Shown piece by piece: positions 27,275 to 37,700 of a stretch of 64,000 nt of DNA. The stretch is taken from assembly GCA_018269075.1 (NCBI GenBank), contig JAFDVJ010000026.1:46698-110697 (forward strand), written 5' to 3'. The notes below the pieces were generated by a model, which made no database searches, was not told the origin of the DNA, and saw only the letters and a list, made by a program, of their open reading frames with translations. The stretch comes from Acidobacteriota bacterium. Its GTDB lineage: Bacteria > Acidobacteriota > Blastocatellia > Pyrinomonadales > Pyrinomonadaceae. The translations under genes were made by a program, and so were the position numbers. How positions within the stretch are numbered: position 1 is the stretch's first letter; the number at the start of each line of letters is the position of its first letter.

Positions 27275-29470
27275 TCAAAGGGCCTCGACCCGTCGATTCA
27301 GGCCGTCGATAAATTCCTGCAGCCCGGCCGGCACGATCTTCACGTCGCAGACCTGCCAGAAGGGCCGGTCGATCGCGTGCTGATCGCTGAGGATCGCCCA
27401 CGATTCGCGGAAGCTGCTCCGCTGATCCTCCCAGATCCGATAAAGCAGGGCGCGCATATTCCAGCTGCACGGGTTGTAGCCGAGAAAAAGATGATTGCTG
27501 TTCTTGAGTTTCCCGGTAATGACGGCCGGCAGCAGCCCGGTCAGCTCGCGGTTGGTCAGATAATCGAAATAATCGTCCTCGGTGATCGCGAACCGCGGGT
27601 TCGCCTCCTCGACCGTGCCCGGCAGCTTGAGGATCACCGGGCCGCCGTCGCCGAGGCCGGTGTAATCGTTCGGGCTGTTGATGAAATCGGCCGCCGGATC
27701 GGCTCGCCCGCCGCGGTACCGGAGATGCGAGAACTTTCCGCGCTGGAGGCCGCGGGCCGTGTAGCTGATCACGTGAAAATCGCGGACGGCGGTTTCGAAG
27801 GCCTTTTCGAACAGATTGTCGAAGCCGGTCGTGACGATCAGAAATCGCCGCCTGAGCGGGTCGGTGGTCCTTAAAAAGTCCGAATCCTCGTTCTGGCTTT
27901 CGGCCGCGATCTTCGCGGCGAGCCCGGCCAGGGTCCGGTGCAGCAGCGTCGGCTGGTTGCGGCTGTCGGTAAAGATCTTGGTGATCCGGTCGAAGAGATT
28001 GCCGAGCCGGTTCGAGGTCGTCGAGAACTGCGCGATCCGCGCCAGATCGGGCAGGTCGGCGAGCGGATAATCGAACGCGGTCGCCAGATAGCGCGCCAGC
28101 TCGGCGTTGCCCGGCAGCCCGATTTCGGGCCTCCACGAAGCGGGATCCGAGGCGCGTCCGAGCAGATTGGCGTCGAGCCCGATAAACGGCACGAACTGCC
28201 CGTCGCGGAGGGCTTCGAACATTTCGTCGTAGTAGCCGGTCAATTCCGGCGGCTCATCGCGCCGCCCGTTCGGGCCGGTCGGCGCCGGCCGTTCGAGGTC
28301 GGCCGCGTCGCTGCCGATGCGGCCGTCTTTCGAGCGCATATAGAGCACCGGCGTCGCCCATTCGACCTCGTTCGGCATCACGCGGATCGCCTTGCGGGCC
28401 TCGGCGAGCGCGGCCTCGACGGGAAAGCTCTGCGTCAGCGCGCCGTAAAAATTTTCGGCGAAGACGATCGCGGCGGCGTCCGTGATCTCGTACTGCATCG
28501 CGAGCACGGCCGGGATGCCGCCCTCGCGGCAGAGCTTCTGCGCGACGCCGGCGTAGGAATTCGTGCGGCCGGCGACCGCGCCCTCGCAGGCGTTGATGAC
28601 GGCGAGCCGGAATCCCTGATCCTTGAGAATCAGCCCGAGACTCTCGCCGTTGACGAGCCGTCCGGTGCCGTCCGCATTCTCGAACAGGAGCGAGCCGGAA
28701 CCCGTCCGGATGTCGAAAACGCCGTGACCGATGAAATGAAAGATGTGAAACGGGCTGTCCGCCAGATTGGCCTGCAGCGTCCGCTGCAGATCGGGGATCG
28801 TCGCCCGGTCGAGCCGTTCGATCGACAACAGCTCGCGGTCGGCCAGCGGCTTGAGGACGGATTGCAGCTTTTCCCATTCCTCCTCGACTTTCAGCGCCCG
28901 CGCGTCGGTCGGCTCGGAGATCACGACGAGCATCCGGAGCGCGCCGTCGACCCGCAGATCTTCGACCGCCTGTTCGAGATTCAGATACCGGATGACCGGC
29001 GTGCCGGGCAGCTGCGCGTAGAAATGATTGCTCTCGGCGTTGTAGAGATATTCCCACGGCAGGGCGGCGAGCTCGGGCACGTCGGTCAGATGCAGACGCA
29101 GGCGTAAAAAGGTCTTCCGGTTCCGGAGCTGTTCGCGGCGGACGTCGAAGGCGGTCCGCAGCGATTGTTTGAAGATCGTGTCGAACAGCTTTCCGCCCAG
29201 TTTTTTCGCGTCATCGAAATCCGGCGGCCGCCGGCTCGTCACGTAATAATTTTCGGACTGCGGCGTCGTCGGCGAGAGCTTGAAATGGCGGGCGGCCGGT
29301 TCTTCCGGGGCGCCGGCGTCCGCACCGGCCGAATCGTCCGGAAAGATCTCCCCGAGCGAGAAAACGCTCGACCCGTCGCCGCTCTCGCCGAAGACCCGGG
29401 CCGCATATTCGGCGGGCCGGCCGGTCGGGGCGAAGAGCAGGTCGAAATCCTGATAGTTGATTCGTGGCAT
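27275..29470 (-). CDS. CHAT protease - SIR2-like fusion
   Basis: The 731-residue protein has a CHAT (caspase-like) domain at about 110-385 with the H249 (FHFIGHG) and C295 (VINACEG) dyad intact. A SIR2_2-like domain follows at about 410-700 with FVPFIGLDANL, TTGFDNL (547-553), ILKLPGTVE and LFLGYNPCSWNMR. In SIR2_2 domains the third motif is normally KLHG. Here His is replaced by Pro (P617), so NADase activity may be lost. GGGAGG precedes the ATG at 29470; the longer frame overlaps the neighbouring gene's shadow. CHAT plus SIR2 in one chain suggests protease-gated effector or sensor use. Confidence 0.87.
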   Translation of the reverse strand: MPRINYQDFDLLFAPTGRPAEYAARVFGESGDGSSVFSLGEIFPDDSAGADAGAPEEPAARHFKLSPTTPQSENYYVTSRRPPDFDDAKKLGGKLFDTIFKQSLRTAFDVRREQLRNRKTFLRLRLHLTDVPELAALPWEYLYNAESNHFYAQLPGTPVIRYLNLEQAVEDLRVDGALRMLVVISEPTDARALKVEEEWEKLQSVLKPLADRELLSIERLDRATIPDLQRTLQANLADSPFHIFHFIGHGVFDIRTGSGSLLFENADGTGRLVNGESLGLILKDQGFRLAVINACEGAVAGRTNSYAGVAQKLCREGGIPAVLAMQYEITDAAAIVFAENFYGALTQSFPVEAALAEARKAIRVMPNEVEWATPVLYMRSKDGRIGSDAADLERPAPTGPNGRRDEPPELTGYYDEMFEALRDGQFVPFIGLDANLLGRASDPASWRPEIGLPGNAELARYLATAFDYPLADLPDLARIAQFSTTSNRLGNLFDRITKIFTDSRNQPTLLHRTLAGLAAKIAAESQNEDSDFLRTTDPLRRRFLIVTTGFDNLFEKAFETAVRDFHVISYTARGLQRGKFSHLRYRGGRADPAADFINSPNDYTGLGDGGPVILKLPGTVEEANPRFAITEDDYFDYLTNRELTGLLPAVITGKLKNSNHLFLGYNPCSWNMRALLYRIWEDQRSSFRESWAILSDQHAIDRPFWQVCDVKIVPAGLQEFIDGLNRRVEAL

Positions 29471-29574
29471 AAAACCTCCCATACCGATGTCGGATGGCGA
29501 ATGTCCGATGGCGGACGGTTCGGAATTCAGCCGGCCGTCGTCATCATTAGTTCGAAAGGGTCGCGAAGCTCCGT

Positions 29575-30483
29575 TCAGCCTTCCGGCGGCAGTTCGATCA
29601 GCTCGCGGGCGATTTCCAGATAGACGTTCCGGATCGCGGTTTCGTAGGCCGCGACCGCGTTTAGAAAATCGAGGCGGAAGAAATCGTCGAAGCCGAACTG
29701 GCCGACGTCCCACCAGCCGACCTCGTTGAGATGATCGGCGGAAACCGGAAAACCCCGCTGGCGAACCGTTTTGCGCCGGCCGTCCGCGCCCGCGAGCGTG
29801 TCCGTCCAGGCCTGCGACGTGCGCGGCACGAGCCCGTCGTTGTCGCCCTCGCGGGGAAAAATGATCCGCCACGATCCCCGCAGCGGCGGAAAGATCTTCG
29901 TTTCCTCCTCGCTCGCCGCGAAGGTCTGGTAAAAGACCTCGTTGGCGGCTTCGGCGGCCTCGGCTTCCTCGTTGAAGCGGCGGCAGGCGTCGGTCGTCAG
30001 GTCGGCGAAGCCGCTGATGTCGATGATCCCGCCGAGGCCCGCGATCAGCGCGTCGCCGTCGTTCGCGATGCCCCAGTCGGCGAAGCTCGTCCCGCGGTGC
30101 GGCGTCCCGATCGTCGTCAGGCTCGCGACCCGGTCGGCCATCCCGAGTTTGACGATCATCCGCCGCGCGTCGAGGCCGCCCATACTGTGGGCGATGATAT
30201 GGACCTTCGGCTGTCCGGGCCGGAGCGCGAGCGCGCGCTCGACTTCCGTCTTGAGATCGGCGGCCCGGCGCTCGACGCCGGCGGCGAAGCTGACCGTCGA
30301 TTGATAGACGTCGAAGCCGTGATTCCGCAGGTGGCGGGCGATGCCCCTGAAATAATTGAGCTCGTTGGCGGCCGGGTCGAAGCTCAGGCCGATCCGGCCC
30401 AGCTCCTCCGCGAAACGCCGGACGAGAAAATCGAAACGGGCGATCCCGTGCGCGAGGACGATCGGGTAGTCGTTGGCCGTCAT
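29575..30483 (-). CDS. Lipase-like alpha/beta hydrolase
   Basis: The 302-residue protein shows the oxyanion-hole start YPIVLAHGIARFD and nucleophile elbow AHSMGG (S at about 108), then GTPHRGTSFAD, as in triacylglycerol lipases and PGAP1-like hydrolases. A likely catalytic His is in SADHLNEVGWW. No signal peptide is visible, so it acts in the cytoplasm or at the inner membrane face. The caspase stop and this ATG overlap as TGATG at 30481-30485, indicating translational coupling. Phospholipase-type effectors are common in abortive-infection systems, but the substrate is unknown. Confidence 0.85.
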   Translation of the reverse strand: MTANDYPIVLAHGIARFDFLVRRFAEELGRIGLSFDPAANELNYFRGIARHLRNHGFDVYQSTVSFAAGVERRAADLKTEVERALALRPGQPKVHIIAHSMGGLDARRMIVKLGMADRVASLTTIGTPHRGTSFADWGIANDGDALIAGLGGIIDISGFADLTTDACRRFNEEAEAAEAANEVFYQTFAASEEETKIFPPLRGSWRIIFPREGDNDGLVPRTSQAWTDTLAGADGRRKTVRQRGFPVSADHLNEVGWWDVGQFGFDDFFRLDFLNAVAAYETAIRNVYLEIARELIELPPEG

Positions 30484-33400
30484 CACAGTTTCTCCTCGAA
30501 CAGCAGCCGGCCGCCGTCGCGGTCTTCGTAATAGGAAACGGTCGCCGCCGCCCCGTCGAGCCGGATGACCGAGTAGCAGTGAGTGTAAAAGGCGTCGCCG
30601 CGGCTCAGCGCGACCTCGCGGTTGACCGGCACGTCGGCGTTTTTCGCGGTCGCCGGCATCTCGAAATTGCCGACCGGAAACGCGCTGCCGCCGACGCAGC
30701 GGCCGCGTTCGAGGTTCATAAACGGCTCGAAGACGACGAGATTATGCTCGTGGCCCCACTGCCAGAGCGCGATTTTCGGCAGCAGCGGCGCGAGCTGGTC
30801 GTAAAGCCGCCGGTTGCAGCTTTGACCGTCGAACTGGTCGTCGGCCGAAAAAAGCTGGTGATGCGAGAAGAGGATCGTCCGCCGGTCGCCGGCGTTGTCG
30901 ATCTTGTCGCGGAGCCATTCGAGCTCGCTCTGTTCGAGATACGTCGGGCCCGCGCCGAGCCGGTCGTGAAGCGCCGTGTCGAGCCCGATCAATTGCCAGT
31001 ATCGATTGCGCAGACAGAAATAACTGGCCATCTTCCGGTCGAAGCCGTTGAGCGCCTGGAGCCGGTCGAGCAGCGCGTAAAACGGTTTGCCGCCCGCGTA
31101 GAGATCGTGGTTGCCGGGCAGCGCGAACGAGAGGATCTTCGAATTTTCCGGGTCGAGGATCGCCGTCCACGGCCGGTAGAAATAATTTTCGACCTCGAAT
31201 TCGGTGCCCGCGTAATAGATGTCGCCGAGATGGATCGCGACCTGCGGGTCGTGGCCCCGGACCTGCCGGAGGACTTCGAGCGCCTCGGGCTCGCCGGTCG
31301 CCCAGTCGCCGACGACGCCGACGACCGCGTTTTCCGGCAGTCCGTCGACCACGAAATCGTCCGCGTCGACCGGCGTCCGGTAGGGGACGTGGCCGCCTTC
31401 CCGGAGAAACTTGAGATACTGGAGCAGCGATTCTTTGTAATGCGTATCGCAGTCGCCGAACTTCGCGGTCAGCGCCTGTTTATAGGCCTCGTATTTAGCG
31501 TCATCGCCCCAGATCTTGGCGTTGAACCATTCGCGCGCGACGCCGACGGCCATACTCGCGCAGTATCGGACGGTGTCGACGATGCCGCGCTCGCCGGCGT
31601 CGTCGAGCGTCGCCCGGTCGAATGACCTGAGCGACTGTTCGTCGATCCGGTTCTGCGCGACCGCGACGCAGTACTGCGCGATCTCGTTGACGATCGGGTG
31701 GCTCAGCTCGGGCCGGCTGAACTCGAAGACCGTGCCGTTGACGCTCCGCGATTTCGCGGCCGACTGCTCGCGGGCGATCGTTTCGTCGAAGGCCGACTGC
31801 AGGAGCGAGAGCGCCGGGTCGGCGACGTGCGCGATCGTCGCGCGGCGGACGCGCGCCTCGACCTCGACCGTCGTCCAGAAACGGCTTTTCGGCGTCGAAA
31901 GGTTGACGACCGGCTTCATATTTCGCAGATCGGGCGCGGCAAACGCCGTCAGCAGCTGTTCGAGCGCGTCGGTCGGCAGACTGCGGCCGATCTCGGCCGG
32001 CGGCGCGTCGAGCGGCGACATCTGGAGCCAGCGAAAGCTCGTCCCCTCGACGGTCGCGAAGACCTTGAGAACGTCGGTGCCTTCCTGGTAATCGAGCGGC
32101 AGCCCGGCCTCCATCTCGAACACGAGCGCGTTGTCGACGCCCGGTTCGAGCAGCTCATAATCCTTCTGGCCCGGATCGGGATAGATCTGCGCGACGCTCC
32201 AGTCGGGCGCGAGGTCGAGCACGACGACGTTGAGCGCCGTGTCCGAAAGATTCGTCACGCGCAGACCGGCCCGTTCGCCGGTCGCGAGCGGCCGCGCGGG
32301 CACGCCGAGCGGGACGAACGTCTTTTGCCGGTCGCGATTTTTCTGCATCAGGCCGAGCTCGGCCGTCAGTTTGCGGGCGAGCGGGGAAGCCGGATCGGTG
32401 TTGTCGATCAGCCGCACGTTGCGGTATTTCGTGAGCTGGACGAGCCGCTCGAAGATTTTGGCGCTCGCCCCCGGCTCGCCGGCCCTGACGACGGGCCGCA
32501 GGTTCGGCACCGGCCGGCCGGCGGCGTCGCGGATCGCGAATTCGCCGTCGCCGTCGATCGTCACCTGAAAATCGGCGTCCTCGCCGGCGGCCGCGAGCCG
32601 GATCCATTTGTCGCGGGCGGCGAGATCGCCCTCGCTGCGGCTGATGTAATCGGCCAAATCGTCGACCGCGGCGGCGAATTCGCCGCCCGGCCGGTCGAGC
32701 CGGACGCGCCCGCGCAGCCGGATGCCGACGCCGAGCAGGACGGCCGGCATTCCCTCTTCGAGCTCGCCGGCCCGCTCGCCCGAGACGACGGCGGCCCAGG
32801 TTTCGGTCGCTTCCGGATCGCCGAGCTCGACGACCGCGAGACGCCCGGCCGGATCGGAGAAATCCGCGCCGGCCGCCGGGTAAACCGCGAACTGCGCGCC
32901 CCGCGACACGCCCTGCGCAAAGCCGGTGTTGAGCAGCACGCGGCGGCCGGCCGGATCGACTTTGAGGACGTTGACTGAGGCCGCCGAGGCGAGCGCGGCC
33001 GCGCCGAAGATTTCGCGGTCGCGGTCGCCTTCGATCTGCGGCGTCTGGTTGACGAATTTGGCGTGGACCTTCGCGACGACGCGGTTGTAGAGCATCCGGT
33101 AGGTATAGCCCGGGCCGGTCTGGCGGAGCGCGTCGAGCATCCAGTAGGTCAGCGCGCCGTTGCGCTCCTTGCCGTCGAAGGCGTATTCGCTGGCGAGCTC
33201 GTTGGCGCGGCAGGCGGCGATGAAGACGCAGTTTTCCGGCAGCGGCAGATTCCAGCCCTTCGCCGGCGCGAAATTCCGCGCCGCTTCCGGGAAGCTTTGA
33301 AAATCGGCGGTCAGCGTTTTCCGCGAGGCGACGAGGCTGCGGCGCTGCGGCGGCCGCGTGTCGATGCTCGCGATCCCGCGCGGGACGGCGCCCGCTTCGC

Positions 33401-33926
33401 CGCGGGTCGCGCCGCCCGAATGACAGCTGTCGAGGACGAGCGTGACGAGCAGCTTTTTTTCGGCCATCGTTTTGAGCAGACAGGCGAGCTCGACATCGCG
33501 CAGGTAGCCGCCGCCCGCTTCGCCGATGTCGCACGGGACGAGCGATTCGTCGAGGCCGGTTCGGCCCTTCAGCTCGGGAAACATCGTCGCCGAACGGCCG
33601 CCGTGGCCCGAATAATGGATGTAGACGAGATCGCCGGCAGCGGCCCGCGCGGTCACGTCGCGAAACGCCCTGACGATGTTTTTGTAGGTCGGCAGGCGTT
33701 TCGCCGGTTCCAGCGGGCGGTCGTCGGGGCCGCGCGTCGAGGTCAGTTTGAAGATCTGCCCGTCGGGCAGGCCGAGCCGGCTCTTGAGCATCTCGGCGAC
33801 GTGCTCGGCGTCGCGGACGCAGCCGCCGAGATGCGGGTAGTAAGTGCCGTCGGGCAGCGGGATTTGCGAGTAGCGGTCGATTCCGATCAACAGCGCGAAG
33901 ACTTTCGGGGGTGAATTTTTCGGCAT
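30483..33926 (-). CDS. Caspase (C14) - metallophosphoesterase fusion
   Basis: The 1147-residue protein starts PKNSPPKVFALLIGIDRY, a classic peptidase C14 opening. The dyad is H108 (IHYSGHGG) and C168 (LVLDSCHSGG). The centre (about 260-850) is beta-rich, with a DUF4384-like stretch (LRVTNLSDTALNVVVLDL), then helical. The C-terminus (861-1147) is a calcineurin-type phosphoesterase with all motifs: GDWATG (873), GDIYYAG (901), GNHD (938), SHHQ (1021), GHEH (1058). It has no signal peptide. AAGGAG lies upstream of ATG 33926. It is the first gene of operon B. Coupling of a caspase to an intact metallophosphoesterase is unusual. Confidence 0.9.
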   Translation of the reverse strand: MPKNSPPKVFALLIGIDRYSQIPLPDGTYYPHLGGCVRDAEHVAEMLKSRLGLPDGQIFKLTSTRGPDDRPLEPAKRLPTYKNIVRAFRDVTARAAAGDLVYIHYSGHGGRSATMFPELKGRTGLDESLVPCDIGEAGGGYLRDVELACLLKTMAEKKLLVTLVLDSCHSGGATRGEAGAVPRGIASIDTRPPQRRSLVASRKTLTADFQSFPEAARNFAPAKGWNLPLPENCVFIAACRANELASEYAFDGKERNGALTYWMLDALRQTGPGYTYRMLYNRVVAKVHAKFVNQTPQIEGDRDREIFGAAALASAASVNVLKVDPAGRRVLLNTGFAQGVSRGAQFAVYPAAGADFSDPAGRLAVVELGDPEATETWAAVVSGERAGELEEGMPAVLLGVGIRLRGRVRLDRPGGEFAAAVDDLADYISRSEGDLAARDKWIRLAAAGEDADFQVTIDGDGEFAIRDAAGRPVPNLRPVVRAGEPGASAKIFERLVQLTKYRNVRLIDNTDPASPLARKLTAELGLMQKNRDRQKTFVPLGVPARPLATGERAGLRVTNLSDTALNVVVLDLAPDWSVAQIYPDPGQKDYELLEPGVDNALVFEMEAGLPLDYQEGTDVLKVFATVEGTSFRWLQMSPLDAPPAEIGRSLPTDALEQLLTAFAAPDLRNMKPVVNLSTPKSRFWTTVEVEARVRRATIAHVADPALSLLQSAFDETIAREQSAAKSRSVNGTVFEFSRPELSHPIVNEIAQYCVAVAQNRIDEQSLRSFDRATLDDAGERGIVDTVRYCASMAVGVAREWFNAKIWGDDAKYEAYKQALTAKFGDCDTHYKESLLQYLKFLREGGHVPYRTPVDADDFVVDGLPENAVVGVVGDWATGEPEALEVLRQVRGHDPQVAIHLGDIYYAGTEFEVENYFYRPWTAILDPENSKILSFALPGNHDLYAGGKPFYALLDRLQALNGFDRKMASYFCLRNRYWQLIGLDTALHDRLGAGPTYLEQSELEWLRDKIDNAGDRRTILFSHHQLFSADDQFDGQSCNRRLYDQLAPLLPKIALWQWGHEHNLVVFEPFMNLERGRCVGGSAFPVGNFEMPATAKNADVPVNREVALSRGDAFYTHCYSVIRLDGAAATVSYYEDRDGGRLLFEEKL

Positions 33927-33951
33927 ATCAAACTCCTTTTCGGTAAAGCGA

Positions 33952-34131
33952 TTAGTGAAAACAAAACGGCGCCGGCGCGGGCCTTGAGGCCGGCGGCGCT
34001 GAAAAAAAACAGGCGACGTAAAAGCCGTTCGGGGAACGGCCCGGCGGTCTGACGCAGCGATAACTGATGCTTGACTTCGTGGAAGCGGCGGCATTCGAAA
34101 GCGTGACGATTTTGTAGAAGATTCCCAACAT
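33952..34131 (-). CDS. Possible 59-residue leader ORF
   Basis: The frame starts MLGIFYKIVTLSNAAASTK and continues to residue 59 with a proline- and cysteine-containing tail. Its first 23 codons match the short ORF at 21479. GGGGA lies 6 bp before the ATG, and the frame ends 25 bp before the caspase start. It could be a regulatory leader peptide, a small protein or an untranslated leader conserved as RNA. Confidence 0.4.
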   Translation of the reverse strand: MLGIFYKIVTLSNAAASTKSSISYRCVRPPGRSPNGFYVACFFSAPPASRPAPAPFCFH

Positions 34132-34334
34132 TATGATTCCCCGGCCGCGAATTCGCGCGGCCAAAACGGCCTTTTCCCAAACTCGAAAACGACTGAGCGC
34201 CCGCGATTTCCGCATTCGGAAACGCGCTCCGGTCCATTCAAGTCTCCCTGTTTCCGGCTCGTCTTTTCAGAAAACGTTCCCTTGACCCTGACGGAAAATT
34301 TTCGGCGAGCCGCTTGTTTTGTCGGTTGACTAAA

Positions 34335-34362
34335 GCTATCACAGGTTATTTTTCGAAGTCAA
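34335..34362 (-). promoter_or_regulatory. Promoter PB of the caspase operon, duplicate of PA
   Basis: Read on the minus strand: TTGACT (34362-34357), 16 bp, GATAGC (34340-34335), with the same flanks as PA at 21240. It lies about 410 bp before the caspase start. Confidence 0.65.
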
Positions 34363-34465
34363 TATTTTTATTCCGGCCCCGTTTTTCGATCGGACCGGTC
34401 GCGCTCCCGCTTGGCGGCTGACATCGGAGATGTTTTTTTTCGGCAAAAACTTTTGCGGATTTTTC

Positions 34466-34494
34466 TTGACGGGAAAAAAAAGGCGGCATACTAT
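34466..34494 (+). promoter_or_regulatory. Promoter PC of the TPR-CHAT unit
   Basis: TTGACG (34466-34471), 17 bp, TACTAT (34489-34494). It points away from PB, making a compact divergent regulatory hub at 34335-34494. The leader to the ATG at 34793 is about 290 bp with no gene. Confidence 0.6.
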
Positions 34495-34792
34495 TTAGTA
34501 ATCCAAAAGCGTCTGTCTTCCGAATCGGCCCGTCGGGTCTTTCCGTAATTCGGAAAATGTTTGTCGGTCCCGGGCTCCGGCAGCCCGTCCGCGAGCCGGG
34601 AACCGACCCTTAATAACCGCGGAACCGGTTTGCACTACTCCCGGAATCCGAAAGATATTTTTACTTCTCGAAAATAATCGGGGGCAGTTATTGCCTGATT
34701 TTTTCATTTACTGAAGAAAGCCATTTAAGCGGCCGGAATCAAAATCGAGAACGGTTCGTGCCGAAAAATCGGTCGTCCGACGAGACGGATTT

Positions 34793-37700
34793 ATGAAAAG
34801 CGCTCCAATCGATCAAATCGTCGACAAAAAGAAACCGGCCGCGGTCGGAAAGGTGCTTTTTCCGGTCGCCGCCGGACTGCTCCTGCTGGTCGTGCTTTTC
34901 GGCGTCTGGAAATCCTTTGTCCGCCGGCCGTCCGCCGAGCAGGAAGGGCTGACCGAGTTGCGCGCCGCCTTTCGCGGGCGGCGAAACATCGAATCGCGGA
35001 CGACGGGCGGTCTCGATTACGCGCCGCTGACCGTTACGCGCGGCGCCGAACAGATTTTGCCGGCCGATGAAACGGCCCGCCTCCGTGCCAAAAGTCTGCT
35101 GCTCGAGGCGGTCGGCGGGGCCGAAGACGCCGGCCCGTATCACGCGCTCGGGCTTTTCTATCTGAACGAAAAACAGTTCGACGCGGCGCTCGGTCAATTA
35201 AACAGCGCGCTCGTTTACGCGCCCGACGATCCCGGTCTCCGAAACGACGCCGGCGCAGCCTGTCTCGAAAAAGCGGCGCTCGCCGACACGGACGGCCGGG
35301 GCGACGAATTCTTCGAAAACGCCGACGCCGGTCTCCGGCATCTCGACCGCGCGCTCGCGCTCGACGCGGACCGGCTCGAACCGCTGTTCAACCGCGCGCT
35401 GCTCCTGCAGAAAATGCGGCTCGGCGGCGAGGCCCGCCGGGCGTGGGAAAAATATCTGGAAAAGGACGCCGCCTCGCCGTGGGCCGAAGAGGCCCGGCGC
35501 AATCTGGAGCTGCTCGAAAAACGGGCCGCCTCGATCCGCAGCAGGGCCGAGATCCTGAGCGATTTTCTCGACGCCTTCCGGGCGCGCAACGATTCCGAAG
35601 CGTGGCGGATCGTCAGCGAAACGAAGGAGTTCGTGACGGGCGTGATGCTGTCGGGGCAGCTGGCGCAGGGCTTTCTCGAGGCCGACGCCGAGAACCGGAA
35701 GACCGAAGCGGCCGAGCTGCTGTCGGCGCTGCGCTATCTCGGCGAGCTCGAAAACAAAAACGCCGGCGACCCGTATTTCGCGGAACTGGCCGCCTTTTAT
35801 CAAAAAAGCTCCGCGCCGCAGCGGGCGCGGCTCGGCGCGGCGCAGCGCGAGATCCAAAAAGCGCAGGCTTTTTTGTTCGAGCCGAATTTCAACGAGGCGC
35901 TGAAATCCTACGATCGGGCGCGGCAGCTGCTCGCCGCCGCCGGCGACGTCTGGAACGCCGGGCTCGTCGAGTATCAGATCTGTTACTGCCTGTGCCAGAT
36001 CGACCGGCTCGATGAAAGCAACGCGCGGCTCAAAGCCTTATCCGACCGGAGCCGGCTCAGAAATCATAAATGGCTCCGGAGTCTCGCCGACAACTGGATC
36101 GGCGGAAACTATCTCTCGCTCGGCGAAATCTCGAAGGCCGTCGCCGCCAACCGGCAGTCGCTCGAGCTCGCCCGCGAGACCGGCGACGTCTACAACATCC
36201 AGCGAAACTACATCCAGATGGCCGAGGAATACCGGACGATCGACAATGCCCCGAAAGCCCTGAGCCTGATCCGCGAGAGCATCGGTTATCCGACGACCTA
36301 TCACGAGTTTCCCCGCCAGACGTGGCGCAACCTGTTTTTTACGACGCAGATCCTTTTTACCTTCAAGCTCTACGCGGCGGCGGCCGTCTATGCCGGGGAA
36401 GAGATCGATTTTGCCGGCGATCGGCTCAAGGACAACTGGATGATTCACGCCGGCCTGATTCACGCGGGCGTCATCAACGGTCAGCTCGGCCGGTTTCCCG
36501 AGGCGCTCGGGCAGGTTCGAAAAAGCGTCGAGCTCGCCGAAACCTTTCCCGACGAGGAGATGAAGCAGCGGCTGCTCGCCGAATCGTACACGACGCTGGC
36601 GCATCTCGAGCGGCTGTCCGGCGACTGCGGCGCGGCCGTCGAAAATTACGGCCGGGCGATCGAGATCGGCGAGAAAATGCGGTCGGTGATCGGCGTTTAC
36701 GACGCGCGCCGCGGCCGCCTGCTCTGCTATGTCGCCGGCGACGATCCGGCCGTTCGTTCGGAGATGGAGATTCTCAAGCGGCAGTTCGACGAAAACCGCC
36801 GGCAGATCGGCGAGGAGGCCGACCGGAACATTTTTTTCGACAACCAGCAGAACGTCTACGATATCGCGACCGGCTACGCCTATTTGCGGCTTCGGGATCC
36901 GGAACAGGCCTTCGATTACGCGGAAAGCTCGCGCGCCCGGTCGCTGCTCGATTCGATCGAAAAAGACGCGAAGCCGGTTTCCGAACCGCTCGGGCCGGCG
37001 GCGATCCGGCGGTCGATGCCGGCCGGGGCGCAGATGCTTTACTATGCGGTGCTGCCCGACCGGATTCTGATCTGGCATCTTTCGGGCGCGGATTTTACGA
37101 CCGTCGAAGCGCCCGTCGGACAGGATCTGCTCGAAGACCGGATCCGGCGCTATTCGAAGCTTTTGATCGCGCGGACCGACGACGACGAGCGGCGCGCGCT
37201 CGCCGGCGAGCTGTACGGATGGCTGATCGCGCCGGTCGAAAGCTCGCTCGAAAAGGACAAACCCGTCTGCATCGTCGGCGATAAGGCGCTGCTCCGGCTG
37301 CCGTTCGCGTCGCTCGTCACGCCGGCCGGAAAATATCTGATCGAGGATTACGCGCTCAGCTACGCGCCGAGCGCGACGGTTTTCATCAAGGAGACCGAGA
37401 TCGCCGCCCGCAAGCCGGCGGCCGGCGGCGAAACGCTGCTGAGCATCGGCAATCCGGCATTTTCACGGTCGGAATACGCCGGTCTCGATAATCTGCCGTC
37501 GGCGGCCGACGAAGCGCGGGGGATCGTGGACGGTTATCGAAATCCGAAGCTCTTTCTCGCCGGCGAAGCGCGCAAGGAATCGATTCTGAACAACCTGAAT
37601 TCGACCGACGTCGTTCATTACGCCGGCCATTACGTGCCGAACGAAAAATCGCCCGCGCAGTCGAAGTTTCTGCTCGCGGCGGGCGATCTGACGGTCGAGG

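Noticed and set aside
29470..29872. Longer N-terminus for the CHAT-SIR2 protein
   Set aside because: The extra residues are the shadow of the lipase gene; GGGAGG stands before the ATG at 29470.
21358..34237. Longer alternative frames over both leaders (21358-21624 and 33887-34237)
   Set aside because: They do not start at a matching position, whereas the MLG-starting frames do; the longer match lies in a different frame.
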